A stretch of DNA of 64,000 nt. It comes from CAZCGA01 sp964498075 (GTDB taxonomy: Bacteria; Desulfobacterota; Binatia; HRBIN30). This document shows positions 8,432 to 17,589 of this stretch, one piece after another. A program made the translations under genes and the position numbers. Location: positions 1 to 64,000 of the forward strand of contig CAZCGA010000023.1 of assembly GCA_964498075.1 (NCBI GenBank). The letters run 5' to 3'. Every line of letters starts with the position of its first letter. Positions within the stretch are counted from its first letter, which is position 1. Below the pieces are notes generated by a model that was not told where the DNA came from, searched no databases, and saw only the letters and a list, made by a program, of their open reading frames with translations.

Positions 8432-10762
8432 CTACAACGGCACGCGCCGCAGCCGCAGCGCGTTGCTGATCACCGACACGGAGCTGAAGCTCATCGCCGC
8501 GCTGGCGATCATCGGACTGAGCAGGAGACCGAACAGCGGATAGAGCACGCCGGCGGCGATCGGCACGCCGAGCGCGTTGTAGATGAACGCGAAGAAGAGG
8601 TTCTGGCGGATGTTGCGCATGGTGGCGCGGCTGAGGCGGCGGGCCTTGGCGATGCCGCGCAGATCGCCTTTGACCAGCGTGACGCCGGCGCTCTCCATCG
8701 CCACGTCGGTGCCCGTGCCCATCGCGATACCCACCTGCGCTTGCGCCAGCGCCGGCGCGTCGTTGATCCCGTCTCCCGCCATGGCCACGACGCGCCCCTC
8801 GGCTTGCAGACGTCTGACGATCTCACTCTTCTCCGCCGGCAGCACCTCCGCCAAGACGCGATCGATTCCCAGCTTGCGCGCTACCGCCTCGCCCGTCGTG
8901 CGGTTGTCACCGGTGAGCATGACGATATGCACGCCTTCCTCGTGCAACATGCGGATGGCCTCCGGGGTCGATGCCTTGACCGGATCGGCCGCGCCCAGCA
9001 GCCCAGCCGCACGCCCGTCGATGACGACGAACATGACGCTCTGGCCGTCCTGACGGAGATCCTGCGCCGGCGCCAGCAGCTCGCCCTCGGGTATCCCCAG
9101 CTCCTCGAGTAAGGCGCGGCTGCCGACCGCCACCGTATGCCCGCCGACGGTGCCGATCACTCCCTTCCCGGTGAGCGCGCGAAAGTCGGCGACGTGCAAC
9201 AGCTCCACACCGTGCGCGAGTGCACCGGCGACAACCGCGCCGCCGAGCGGATGCTCGCTGGCGCGTTCCAGACTCGCTGCCAGCTGCAGGAACTGCGCCT
9301 CGGTCCAGTCGTGGAGGGCGATCACCGACGACAGGCTCGGTTTGCCTTCGGTGAGCGTACCGGTCTTGTCCACCACCACCGTGTCGACCTGCTCCAAGAT
9401 CTCCAACGCCTCGGCGTTCTTGATCAAGACGCCGGCCGTCGCTCCACGGCCGGTCCCCACCATGATCGACATCGGCGTAGCTAGACCGAGCGCGCACGGG
9501 CAGGCCACGATGAGCACGGCAACCGCGTTCACCAGCGCGTAGGCCAGCCGCGGCTGCGGCCCGATGAGACCCCAGACGATGAAGGTCATCACCGCCACCA
9601 GCACGACGGCCGGCACGAAGTACGACGATACGATGTCGACCAGGCGCTGAATGGGAGCCCGGCTGCGTTGCGCCTCACTGACCATACGCACGATGTGTGC
9701 GAGCAGCGTGTCGCTGCCGACGCGCTCGGCGCGCATCACGAAGCTGCCCGTCCCGTTCACCGTCGCGCCGGTGACCCGATCGGCGGCCGCCTTCTCAACC
9801 GGAATCGGCTCACCCGTGAGCATCGACTCGTCGACAAGGCTGCTGCCTTCCACGACGATGCCGTCCACGGGCACCTTCTCGCCCGGCCGGACGCGAAGGC
9901 GATCCCCGGGCTGCACGCTTTCCAGCGCAACGTCTTCCTCGCCACCGTCATCGCGCAGCCGGCGAGCCGTCTTCGGAGCGAGCCCGAGCAGCGCTCTGAT
10001 GGCACTGCTGGTGCGGTCGCGCGCCCGCAGCTCGAGCACCTGCCCCAGCAGCACGAGCGTGGTGATCACGGCGGCGGCTTCGAAGTAGACCGCCACCGCG
10101 CCGCCATGACCGCGGAACGCCGCCGGGAAGATTCCAGGAATGAGCGCCGCGACCACACTGTACGTGTATGCCACACCGGTCCCCGTCGCGATGAGTGTGA
10201 ACATGTTGAGTCGCCGATTGACGATCGAGGTCCAGCCGCGTTCGAAGAATGGCCGCCCACCCCACAGCACAACCGGGGTTGCCAGAATCAGCTGCACCCA
10301 GGTGAGCAGCCGCGCACCGAGCGCGGCCTGCACCGGATGTGCGGGAACCATCTCCGACATCGAGAGGCCGAAGACCGGCAGCGTCAGCGCCAAGCTGACC
10401 CAGAACCGGCGGGTCATGTCGATCAGCTCGGGGTTGCGCTCCTCCGCCGCGGTGACCATTTGTGGCTCCAACGCCATCCCGCAGATCGGGCAGGCGCTCG
10501 GCTGATTGCGCGTGACCTCCGGATGCATCGGACAGGTGTAGACCGTGCCGGCCCCGGTTGGTTGAGGCGTGACGACGGCCAACCGCGGTTGCGCGCCGAC
10601 ATACCCTTCGGGCGTGGCGCGAAATTTCTCGGCGCAACGCAAATTGCAGAAGTAGTAGGTCTGCCCCGCATACTCGTAGGAGCCGCCCTTGGGCGTGGCC
10701 ACGTTCACCTGCATACCGCAGACGGGATCGGTCGCGGTGGGCTCATTCGCGTGGTCGCTCAC
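8432..10762 (-). CDS. copA: heavy-metal (copper) translocating P1B-type ATPase
   Basis: This 776-residue metal pump has a YHS-like N-terminus (DPVCGM...FCNLRCAEKF, residues about 13-48), then a heavy-metal-binding segment YTCPMHPEVT...CPICGM, eight predicted helices, the CPCALGLATP ion-path motif, phosphorylation motif DKTGTLTEGK, HPLGG and GDGINDAPAL. CPC and the HP dipeptide indicate Cu+/Ag+ export from the cytoplasm. There is no classical GMTCxxC domain; the YHS and Met/Cys-rich modules replace it. It starts 82 bases from a divergently transcribed P-type ATPase, and no regulator gene lies next to it. Its role fits the CusCBA operon 17 kb away. Confidence 0.93.
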   Translation of the reverse strand: MSDHANEPTATDPVCGMQVNVATPKGGSYEYAGQTYYFCNLRCAEKFRATPEGYVGAQPRLAVVTPQPTGAGTVYTCPMHPEVTRNQPSACPICGMALEPQMVTAAEERNPELIDMTRRFWVSLALTLPVFGLSMSEMVPAHPVQAALGARLLTWVQLILATPVVLWGGRPFFERGWTSIVNRRLNMFTLIATGTGVAYTYSVVAALIPGIFPAAFRGHGGAVAVYFEAAAVITTLVLLGQVLELRARDRTSSAIRALLGLAPKTARRLRDDGGEEDVALESVQPGDRLRVRPGEKVPVDGIVVEGSSLVDESMLTGEPIPVEKAAADRVTGATVNGTGSFVMRAERVGSDTLLAHIVRMVSEAQRSRAPIQRLVDIVSSYFVPAVVLVAVMTFIVWGLIGPQPRLAYALVNAVAVLIVACPCALGLATPMSIMVGTGRGATAGVLIKNAEALEILEQVDTVVVDKTGTLTEGKPSLSSVIALHDWTEAQFLQLAASLERASEHPLGGAVVAGALAHGVELLHVADFRALTGKGVIGTVGGHTVAVGSRALLEELGIPEGELLAPAQDLRQDGQSVMFVVIDGRAAGLLGAADPVKASTPEAIRMLHEEGVHIVMLTGDNRTTGEAVARKLGIDRVLAEVLPAEKSEIVRRLQAEGRVVAMAGDGINDAPALAQAQVGIAMGTGTDVAMESAGVTLVKGDLRGIAKARRLSRATMRNIRQNLFFAFIYNALGVPIAAGVLYPLFGLLLSPMIASAAMSFSSVSVISNALRLRRVPL

Positions 10763-10844
10763 GGACTCCCTCTCTTCGCCGCACTTCGCTGGAGTTGCCG
10801 CGTCATGTTAGTGGCCATGCCGTCCATATGATAGCCAGGCACCG

Positions 10845-13556
10845 GTGAGCAACTGGCACACATCGGCGGCAGCTGACGTCCTGCAGCAGCTGCACACCGA
10901 CGCGGTCAATGGCTTGGCTGCACACGAGGCGCAGCGTCGCTTGGCGCAATACGGTCCCAACCAGCTGATCGAACGCAGCCTCAAGAGTCCGTGGCATATC
11001 CTGTGGGAGCAATTCACCGCAACGATGGTGCTCGTCTTGATCGCGGCCGCCATCGCGTCGCTGGCGCTCGGTGACTATCGCGATGCGGCGCTGATCACCA
11101 TCCTCGTCGTCCTCAACGCGGGGCTGGGGTTCAGTCAGGACTATCGCGCCGAGCGTGCGATGGCGGCACTGCAACAGCTGGCGGCACCACGCGTCCGGGT
11201 ACGCCGCGGAGGTCATGTGCAGGAAGTCTCGGCGCGCGAGCTGGTGCCGGGCGACATCGTGCTGCTGGAAGCGGGGAACCAGGTACCCGCCGATTGTCGG
11301 TTGCTCGAGTGCGTCAACCTGCGGATTCAAGCCGCGGCGCTGACCGGTGAATCGGAGCCCGTCGACATGCATGCCGACGCACTGCCGGAGGACGTGCCGC
11401 TCGGCGACCGGCGCAACACCGCCTACATGGGAACCGTGGTGACCTACGGGCGCGGCCACGGCATCGTCACCGACACGGGCATGCACACCGAGCTGGGACG
11501 GATCGCCGCGTTGATTCAAACGGTCGGCCGCGAGCCGACGCCGTTGCAGCGGCGACTCGACCAGCTCGGCCGGCGGCTGGCCGCGATCACGCTGGCCATC
11601 GTCGCAGTGATCTTCGTGCTCGGGCTGCTGCGTCGGGAAGACCCCAAGCTGATGTTTCTCACCGCCGTCAGCATCGCCGTCGCCGCGGTCCCCGAAGGGC
11701 TGCCGGCGGTCGTGACCATCGCGCTCGCCTTGGGCGCGCAGCGCATGCTCAAGCGCCACGCCCTGATCCGCAAGCTGCCCGCGGTGGAAACCTTAGGGTC
11801 GGTGACTGTGATCTGCTCGGACAAGACCGGTACGCTCACGGAGAACCGCATGACCGTCACCGTGCTCGACGTGGCCGGCCATCAAGTGGATCTGACGGGA
11901 CTCGGCCAGCAGCCCGAACGCGAGCGCGTCGCCGTCCTGGATGCACACCTTGCCCTGGCGTTGCTCGTGGTGGGGGGCGCGTTGTGTAACGACGCCTGGT
12001 TGGAGACGAAGGACGCGACGTCGGCTGACGCGCACGCCATCGGTGATCCGACGGAAACGTCGCTGCTCGTCGCCGCCGCGCACCTCGGGTTTTTGAAGGC
12101 CGATCTCGAACGGCGCTTCCCGCGCGTCGCCGAGATGCCCTTCGATGCGGAACGCAAACGTATGACCACGGTCCACGACTGCGCCGGCGCGCCGCTGCCC
12201 GGCGTTGCGAACGCGCTCAGCCGTCGCAACGCGACCACGCACATCGCCTTCAGCAAAGGCGCCGTCGACAGCTTGTTGCGGGTCACCAACGCGGTGTGCG
12301 TCGATAACACCATCGAGCCCCTGAGCGACGCATGGCATCAACGCGTCTCTGCCGCCAATGATCGGCTGGCACAACAGGGCATGCGCGTCCTCGGCGTAGC
12401 GTTCCGGCCCGTGCCGGAGCCGCCGGGGAGCGCTCGGGAGACGCTGGAGCGCGACCTGGTCTTCATCGGCATGATCGGCATCATCGATCCGCCGCGGCCC
12501 GACGCCAAGGCCGCGGTGGAGAAGTGCACGCGCGCCGGGATCCGTCCGGTGATGATCACCGGCGATCACGCGCTGACGGCGCGACACGTCGCGCAGCAGC
12601 TGGGCATTGCCGGCGACGGGCGTGTGGTCACCGGCCACGAGCTGGATCGGCTGCCGGCGGATCAGTGGCCGGAGCTTGTGGCCGAGGCGCGCGTCTACGC
12701 GCGCGTCGCCCCCGAGCACAAGCTCAAGATCATCGAGGCGCTGCAGCGGCGCGGGCACATCGTGGCGATGACCGGCGACGGCGTCAACGACGCGCCGGCG
12801 TTGCGCAAGGCGGACATCGGCGTCGCCATGGGCATCACCGGCACCGACGTCGCCAAGGAAGCCGCCGACATGGTGCTCCTCGACGACAACTTCGGCACCA
12901 TCGTCGCAGCCGTCGAAGAAGGGCGCGTCATCTACGACAACATCCGCAAGTTCATCAAGTATCTGCTGACCACGAACTCCGGCGAGCTGGGCGTGATGCT
13001 GCTCGCCCCGTTCGCGGGTATGCCGCTGCCGCTGCTGCCGTTGCAGATCTTGTGGATCAACCTGGTCACCGACGGGCCGCCGGCGCTGGCGCTCAGCGTC
13101 GAGCCGGCCGAGCGCCACACGATGGAGCGCCCGCCGCATCATCCGCAGGAGAGCATCTTCGCCCGCGGTTTGGGCAGGCACATCGTGGTGGTCGGTCTGT
13201 TGATGGTCCTCGTGTCGCTGGGAGTCGGCTACGCCTATTGGCGCGCAGGCCGCGACACCTGGCAGACGATGCTGTTCACCACCCTCGCCTTGTCGCAGAT
13301 GGGACACGTCCTGGCCATCCGCTCGGAGCGCGACTCGCTCTTCCGGATCGGCGTGCGCTCCAACACCACGTTGCTTGCCGCAGTGACGCTGACGCTGGTG
13401 CTGCAGATGGCGGTGATCTACCTGCCCTTCCTGCAGCAAGCCTTTCGCACCGTCGCCCTGCCGGCCGGCGACCTCGCGGTGTGTCTGGGCCTGAGCACCG
13501 TCGTGTTCTGGAGCGTCGAGCTGGAGAAATGGCTACTGCGCCGTCGCGGCAGCTGA
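10845..13556 (+). CDS. P2A-type cation-transporting ATPase (Ca2+-ATPase-like)
   Basis: This 903-residue pump has the cation ATPase N-terminal domain (residues about 3-70), TGES in the actuator domain, CSDKTGTLTENRMTV, GDGVNDAPALRKADIG and a six-helix C-terminal membrane domain. The residues forming a SERCA-like Ca2+ site are present: PEGLPA in helix 4, NSGEL in helix 5 and WINLVTDGPPALAL in helix 6. Calcium (possibly manganese) efflux is therefore more likely than a PMA-type proton pump. The start is GTG; no better in-frame start was found. The gene shares an 82-base intergenic region with the divergent copper ATPase, so the two promoters are back-to-back. Confidence 0.9.
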   Translation: MSNWHTSAAADVLQQLHTDAVNGLAAHEAQRRLAQYGPNQLIERSLKSPWHILWEQFTATMVLVLIAAAIASLALGDYRDAALITILVVLNAGLGFSQDYRAERAMAALQQLAAPRVRVRRGGHVQEVSARELVPGDIVLLEAGNQVPADCRLLECVNLRIQAAALTGESEPVDMHADALPEDVPLGDRRNTAYMGTVVTYGRGHGIVTDTGMHTELGRIAALIQTVGREPTPLQRRLDQLGRRLAAITLAIVAVIFVLGLLRREDPKLMFLTAVSIAVAAVPEGLPAVVTIALALGAQRMLKRHALIRKLPAVETLGSVTVICSDKTGTLTENRMTVTVLDVAGHQVDLTGLGQQPERERVAVLDAHLALALLVVGGALCNDAWLETKDATSADAHAIGDPTETSLLVAAAHLGFLKADLERRFPRVAEMPFDAERKRMTTVHDCAGAPLPGVANALSRRNATTHIAFSKGAVDSLLRVTNAVCVDNTIEPLSDAWHQRVSAANDRLAQQGMRVLGVAFRPVPEPPGSARETLERDLVFIGMIGIIDPPRPDAKAAVEKCTRAGIRPVMITGDHALTARHVAQQLGIAGDGRVVTGHELDRLPADQWPELVAEARVYARVAPEHKLKIIEALQRRGHIVAMTGDGVNDAPALRKADIGVAMGITGTDVAKEAADMVLLDDNFGTIVAAVEEGRVIYDNIRKFIKYLLTTNSGELGVMLLAPFAGMPLPLLPLQILWINLVTDGPPALALSVEPAERHTMERPPHHPQESIFARGLGRHIVVVGLLMVLVSLGVGYAYWRAGRDTWQTMLFTTLALSQMGHVLAIRSERDSLFRIGVRSNTTLLAAVTLTLVLQMAVIYLPFLQQAFRTVALPAGDLAVCLGLSTVVFWSVELEKWLLRRRGS

Positions 13557-13827
13557 GCCGGATCGCGTCAGAGGTGATGTCGATCTTGATGCTCACCGAA
13601 TTGCCCGGTCGCTTGCGCATGAGGCGGTGCGCGCCTCTCGTGCTCTCGATCGGGCGCCCGTCGCGCACCTGAACGCCCTGGCGATGAGCCGCGCCGTCTC
13701 TTGGCGTCGGCCTCTCCAAGCCGCTATGAGCTAGGCGTCAGTCCGCCTGCGCGGGAAGTTGCAGTGTATATCCGACGACTACCTGACAGCACGCATGACG
13801 GCGTCGCCGATGCGGCGGGTTCGATAC

Positions 13828-13908
13828 AATCGCACCAATGGGGAGCAGTGCGATGTCGGTCTTCGCCGCCGCAGCCTCAAATTCTGGGAATGTCATGTCG
13901 AGCATCGC
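13828..13908 (-). pseudogene. creatininase-family N-terminal remnant
   Basis: A short stretch reads MLDMTFPEFEAAAAKTDIAL followed by LPIGAI, the recognisable beginning of creatinine amidohydrolase (creatininase) family proteins. The EQHGPHLP metal-binding motif that should follow is absent, replaced by unrelated Arg/His-rich sequence to the stop at 13738. It abuts the truncated DUF998 reading frame, so this area looks like joined gene debris. The rest of 13557-13827 shows no gene that can be supported. Confidence 0.5.
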
Positions 13909-13916
13909 CCGCTGAT

Positions 13917-14189
13917 TTACAGCCTGCGGCAGACTCCCTGCCTGCTCGACGTTGCTGCTTGCCGTCGCGGAAGGAGCCAAGCGAAGGAGGCCCCGAAAGC
14001 GGCGAGAAGGAGACCCGAGGGGATGAAGCCCACGAAGTTCATGAGTGAAGCGTGTGAACCCCCAGTCTCGCCGAGCTCACTCATGAACTGTGTCGCGTGG
14101 TCGTATCCAGGGCGGAGCGTCCCGCAGACGATGACGACCGTCGAGAAGAGAACGGGGCCGGCTAGGCCACCCAGCGCGAGTACTCTCAC
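13917..14189 (-). CDS. DUF998-like membrane protein, C-terminally truncated
   Basis: This 90-residue frame starts with GTG after a good AAGGAG (14197-14202 on the complement). It encodes two hydrophobic segments around RPGYDHATQFMSELGE, typical of the beginning of DUF998 membrane proteins, which are normally about 200 residues with six helices. The sequence then runs into the creatininase remnant, so only the first third survives. The gene starts 22 bases after the attC-like site at 14211-14290 when read on this strand, as a cassette gene would. It is probably non-functional. Confidence 0.55.
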   Translation of the reverse strand: MRVLALGGLAGPVLFSTVVIVCGTLRPGYDHATQFMSELGETGGSHASLMNFVGFIPSGLLLAAFGASFAWLLPRRQAATSSRQGVCRRL

Positions 14190-14210
14190 GGATCACTCTC
14201 CTTCACGCAC

Positions 14211-14290
14211 CCTAACGCTGGGCGTCAGGCGCCGCCGATAGCCGTAGCGGAGCGTAGGCTATTGGCGGTCGCCTGCACGCCGTGGTTAGG
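14211..14290 (-). other. attC-like integron recombination site
   Basis: This 80-base element begins CCTAAC and ends GTTAGG. The two halves pair as an imperfect hairpin: GGCGT-CAGGCG-CCGCC plus GATAGCC against the complement of GGCTATT plus GGCGGTCGCCTGCACGCC. One arm has two extra single bases, the signature extrahelical bases of attC sites, and a 13-base terminal loop separates the arms. On the + strand the 3' core reads GTTAGGT, a perfect GTTRRRY. The extrahelical bases and the adjacent DUF998 start suggest cassette orientation on the minus strand. No integrase gene or second convincing site was found. Confidence 0.65.
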
Positions 14291-14381
14291 TCCCGTGGGA
14301 CGCCCGCTTCCCAACCCCGCCCGCTCCCCCGGCCCGTGGAGGACTACTGCGGCACGGGAGACCACCAGACGCCAGGGCATC

Positions 14382-15110
14382 CTATTCCAGTCTCTGCAGG
14401 AGTGCTCCTGAGCGAGAGACCCACGCGAAGAGCACTTGGAGGACCAAGAGCGACGCTTCGTGATTACTCCGCGGGAGACCGTAGCCCACCGGCTCAGCCG
14501 CGCAGTCTTCCAGGAGAATGCAACTGTAATCGCGGAACATGGCATCTCTAATGGTCGACTCCACGCAGACGCTCGTGGTGCAGCCTGTCACCACCAGGTA
14601 CTTGATACCAAGGGTCTTGAGAATGGTATCCAACTCGGTCTGATAGAAGCCGCTGTAGCGATGCTTGGAGACGATAATGTCGCCTGCCTGCGGCGCGAGC
14701 TCACGCACGATGTCGGTGCCCCACGTGTCCCTGATGAGGATCCGGCTCTCCCTCCCATCCGGAGCCGTGATCGTTTCTCCCACCTTCATCTGGGCATTCA
14801 CCCGCCGCATCGGCGAGTCCTCGGCACCAGCATCGGAGAGGTCGGGGCGAAACTCCATCTTGAGGTAGATGATCTTGATGCCTGCTCTCCGAGCCGCGGC
14901 CAAGACATGTGCGGTGGGCCCGACTGCCTCCTGTATCGGCGCGATGTCGATGCCGGCACGGTGAAACATGCCGCCTTCGGCGCCGAAGTCATTCTGCATG
15001 TCGATGACCAGCACCGCCGTCCGCGTAGTATCAATGCTGATGGGCGTCGGTGCCGCCTCGATCACCACGACACGATTGGTCGTTCCAGAGGGCAGAGGTT
15101 CTTGTGCCAT
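14382..15110 (-). CDS. isochorismatase-family cysteine hydrolase
   Basis: This 242-residue hydrolase has the Asp-Lys-Cys catalytic set of the isochorismatase fold: VLVIDMQNDF with the Asp, VSKHRYSGF with the Lys, and VVTGCTTSVCVEST with the nucleophilic Cys. Relatives such as RutB hydrolyse amide or carbamate bonds in ureido compounds, but the substrate cannot be assigned here. ATG at 15110 has AGGAG eight bases upstream; ATG at 15128 also has an AGGAG, so an extra six residues are possible. The much longer open frame upstream has no coding support. The gene end lies 92 bases from the attC-like site. Confidence 0.85.
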   Translation of the reverse strand: MAQEPLPSGTTNRVVVIEAAPTPISIDTTRTAVLVIDMQNDFGAEGGMFHRAGIDIAPIQEAVGPTAHVLAAARRAGIKIIYLKMEFRPDLSDAGAEDSPMRRVNAQMKVGETITAPDGRESRILIRDTWGTDIVRELAPQAGDIIVSKHRYSGFYQTELDTILKTLGIKYLVVTGCTTSVCVESTIRDAMFRDYSCILLEDCAAEPVGYGLPRSNHEASLLVLQVLFAWVSRSGALLQRLE

Positions 15111-15320
15111 ATGTGTTCTCCTGCTCATAGATCGGGCTCCTCTCGGCGCAGAAGCGTGCGTGAGACATCTGCTGCCGCTCAGTGCGGCCTTGGCTGTATA
15201 CCCCGATCGGGGCAATCCCTTCAAAGTCCGAGCGCGACGTTCACACCGACGACTTGCCTTGTCTTCTCGACTGTGCACGCATACGAGCGCGCCGCGACTC
15301 CACGGACAAGGAGGAAGCTG

Positions 15321-16451
15321 ATGCCAGAGCCCGAGCCGAGGGTGGTTGACGCCGACGGTCATGTGCTCGAACCGACCGGGTTGTGGGAGCGCTACCTGCC
15401 GGCGCGCCTCCGCGAGCTCGCGCCCCGCATCGTGCACAACGATTGGGGGCTGGACACGGTGTACGTGGGTGCGCAGGAAATCGTCACCGCACCGCTCGGG
15501 CTCCTCGGAACGCCCGGAAGCCGCATGGACGAAACCGATCCGCGTAAGAAAATTCCCTGGGAAGAGGCCCACCCCGGCGGGTTCGATCCGCGACAGCGGC
15601 TGCGCGACATGGACCTGGAAGGGATTGATGTCGCAGTTCTCTATCCCAGCATCGGATTGAACTTCTGGGCGATCGCGGACACGACGGCAGCGGTGGCGCT
15701 GGCGCGCGCCTATAACGACTGGCTCGCCGACTACTGTACGGCGGACCGCCGCCGTCTCGTCGGCGCCGCGATGCTACCGTTTCAAGATCCGGCCGCCGCC
15801 GTCGCCGAGCTGCGCCGTGCCGCGCGCGAGCTCGTTTTCCCCGCCGCGTTCGTGCGCCCCAACCCTTGCTGCGGCCGGCACATCGGCGATGCGGATTTCG
15901 AGCCGGTGTGGGCGGCCGCCGAGGAGCTCTCAGTTACGATCGGCGTTCACGAGGGCAGCTCCAATACGATTCCCACGCTGGGCACCGACCGACTCTTCAA
16001 CCCGCTGCTGCTGCACGCGATGTCGCACGCCTTCGAGCAGATGCTCGCCTGCGCCACGCTCATGGTCAGCGGCGTCATGGAGCGCCATCCCGATCTGCAC
16101 TTCGTCTTCTTGGAGTCGGGCGGCGGCTGGGCGCCGTACTGGCTGTGGCGCCTCGACGAGCAGATGCACGGCTTCGGCCGCTATGCGCCGGACATGCTGC
16201 GGTTGCCGAGCGAGTACTTCCAGCGCCAGTGTTGGATCTCCTTCGAAAGCGACGAGCAGACGCTGCCGGCGTTGTTGCCGTTCATCGGCCCAGAGCGCGT
16301 CGTGTGGGGCTCGGACTACCCGCACCACGACGCCACCTTCCCCGGTGCAGTCAAGAAGCTCGACGCCGCGCTCGCGGAGATGACTCCGGCCACACGCCGG
16401 CGGATCTTGGCCGACAACGCCTGCGAGCTTTATCGGCTGCGCGAGATGTAA
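15321..16451 (+). CDS. amidohydrolase_2-family metal-dependent hydrolase
   Basis: This 376-residue TIM-barrel protein belongs to the amidohydrolase_2 (decarboxylase-like) family. It opens with VVDADGHVLEP, the family's D-x-D/G-H strand-1 motif, and has VHEGSS in the middle and WGSDYPHHDATFPG near the end with the strand-8 Asp. AAGGAGGAA stands directly before ATG at 15321, which settles the start although the frame is open far upstream. Family members hydrolyse or decarboxylate aromatic or cyclic compounds; the substrate is unknown. The gene is divergent from the isochorismatase across about 210 bases. Confidence 0.85.
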   Translation: MPEPEPRVVDADGHVLEPTGLWERYLPARLRELAPRIVHNDWGLDTVYVGAQEIVTAPLGLLGTPGSRMDETDPRKKIPWEEAHPGGFDPRQRLRDMDLEGIDVAVLYPSIGLNFWAIADTTAAVALARAYNDWLADYCTADRRRLVGAAMLPFQDPAAAVAELRRAARELVFPAAFVRPNPCCGRHIGDADFEPVWAAAEELSVTIGVHEGSSNTIPTLGTDRLFNPLLLHAMSHAFEQMLACATLMVSGVMERHPDLHFVFLESGGGWAPYWLWRLDEQMHGFGRYAPDMLRLPSEYFQRQCWISFESDEQTLPALLPFIGPERVVWGSDYPHHDATFPGAVKKLDAALAEMTPATRRRILADNACELYRLREM

Positions 16452-16477
16452 CTGCAGAAATCGAGGGGGTGAGCGGC

Positions 16478-17401
16478 TCAAGAGGAGAACGGTCCGCTGG
16501 CCAGATAGCGCTCGCCCGTGTCGGGGAAGATCACCACGATCAGCTTGTTGCGGCTCTCCGCGCGCCGCGCCACCTCCAAGGCCGCGACGGTGGCGGCGCC
16601 GGAGGAGATCCCGACGAACATGCCCTCCTCTCGGGCGAGACGCCGCGTCATCTCCGCTGCGTCGCTGTCGGTCACCTGCACAACCTCGTCGACCAGATCG
16701 CAGCGCAAGACCTGCGGCACGAAGCCTGCCCCGATGCCTTGGATCTTGTGTGGCCCACGCTCGCCGCCCGACAGCACCGGCGAGGCGGCCGGCTCGACCG
16801 CGACGGCACGAAAGGCCGGCTTCTTCGCTTTGATGACTTCACTCACGCCGGTAATCGTGCCGCCCGTGCCGACCCCGCTGATGAGAATGTCGACCCCGCC
16901 GTCGGTATCGTCCCAGATCTCCCGGGCGGTGGTCTCGCGATGGATCGCCGGGTTCGCCGGGTTCGCGAACTGCTGCGGGATGAAGTAGCGCGGATCTGCA
17001 GCCCGCATCTCCTCGGCACGCCGGACGGCACCGGGCATCCCTTCCGAGCCGGGAGTCAGCACGATCGCCGCACCCAAAGCGCGCATGATGGCGCGGCGCT
17101 CGACGCTGAAGGTTTCCGGCATCACCAGGACCAGCGGATACCCGCGAACGGCGCAAACGAAGGCCAGGGCGATGCCGGTGTTGCCGCTGGTCGGCTCGAG
17201 GATGATCGTGTCGCGGTGAATGCAACCGTCCCGCTCGGCCGCCGCGATCAAGCTCACGCCGATGCGATCCTTGACGCTCGACAGCGGGTTGAACGATTCG
17301 AGCTTGGCGACCACCTGGGCGCCGACACCGGCGGCAACCTTGCGTAGGCGGACCAACGGCGTCCGGCCGATGGTCTCGGTGATATCGTCGTATATCCGCA
17401 T
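16478..17401 (-). CDS. cysK: cysteine synthase (O-acetylserine sulfhydrylase)
   Basis: This 307-residue fold-type II PLP enzyme has the length usual for CysK. The PLP lysine lies in SSVKDR, the phosphate/substrate loop is TSGNTG, and GVGTGGTITG binds the cofactor phosphate. PTSGNTGIALAF and GISSGAA are also typical. It condenses O-acetylserine with sulfide to give cysteine. GGAGGA immediately precedes the ATG at 17401, ruling out the 27-codon extension upstream. It converges with the amidohydrolase gene, leaving 26 bases between stops. Confidence 0.93.
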   Translation of the reverse strand: MRIYDDITETIGRTPLVRLRKVAAGVGAQVVAKLESFNPLSSVKDRIGVSLIAAAERDGCIHRDTIILEPTSGNTGIALAFVCAVRGYPLVLVMPETFSVERRAIMRALGAAIVLTPGSEGMPGAVRRAEEMRAADPRYFIPQQFANPANPAIHRETTAREIWDDTDGGVDILISGVGTGGTITGVSEVIKAKKPAFRAVAVEPAASPVLSGGERGPHKIQGIGAGFVPQVLRCDLVDEVVQVTDSDAAEMTRRLAREEGMFVGISSGAATVAALEVARRAESRNKLIVVIFPDTGERYLASGPFSS

Positions 17402-17589
17402 GGCTCCTCCGTGTCGAAATTCCGGGACTCTGAGTGGGAACTTTCCCTTCTTGCGCTCCGGGCCGTGACCCGAAGCACGCACCTTGCCAGCGCCCGCCGT
17501 TCAGACTGCTTCGATCAGAACGGTTGCGCCATTCCAGAGTCGGGACGACGGTGAATGGAGCTTTCGCGTTTCTGGGATACCTCCGGTGC

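Noticed and set aside
14436..15320. 295-codon N-terminal extension of the amidohydrolase frame
   Set aside because: It lies antisense to the isochorismatase, and a strong AAGGAGGAA precedes the internal ATG at 15321.
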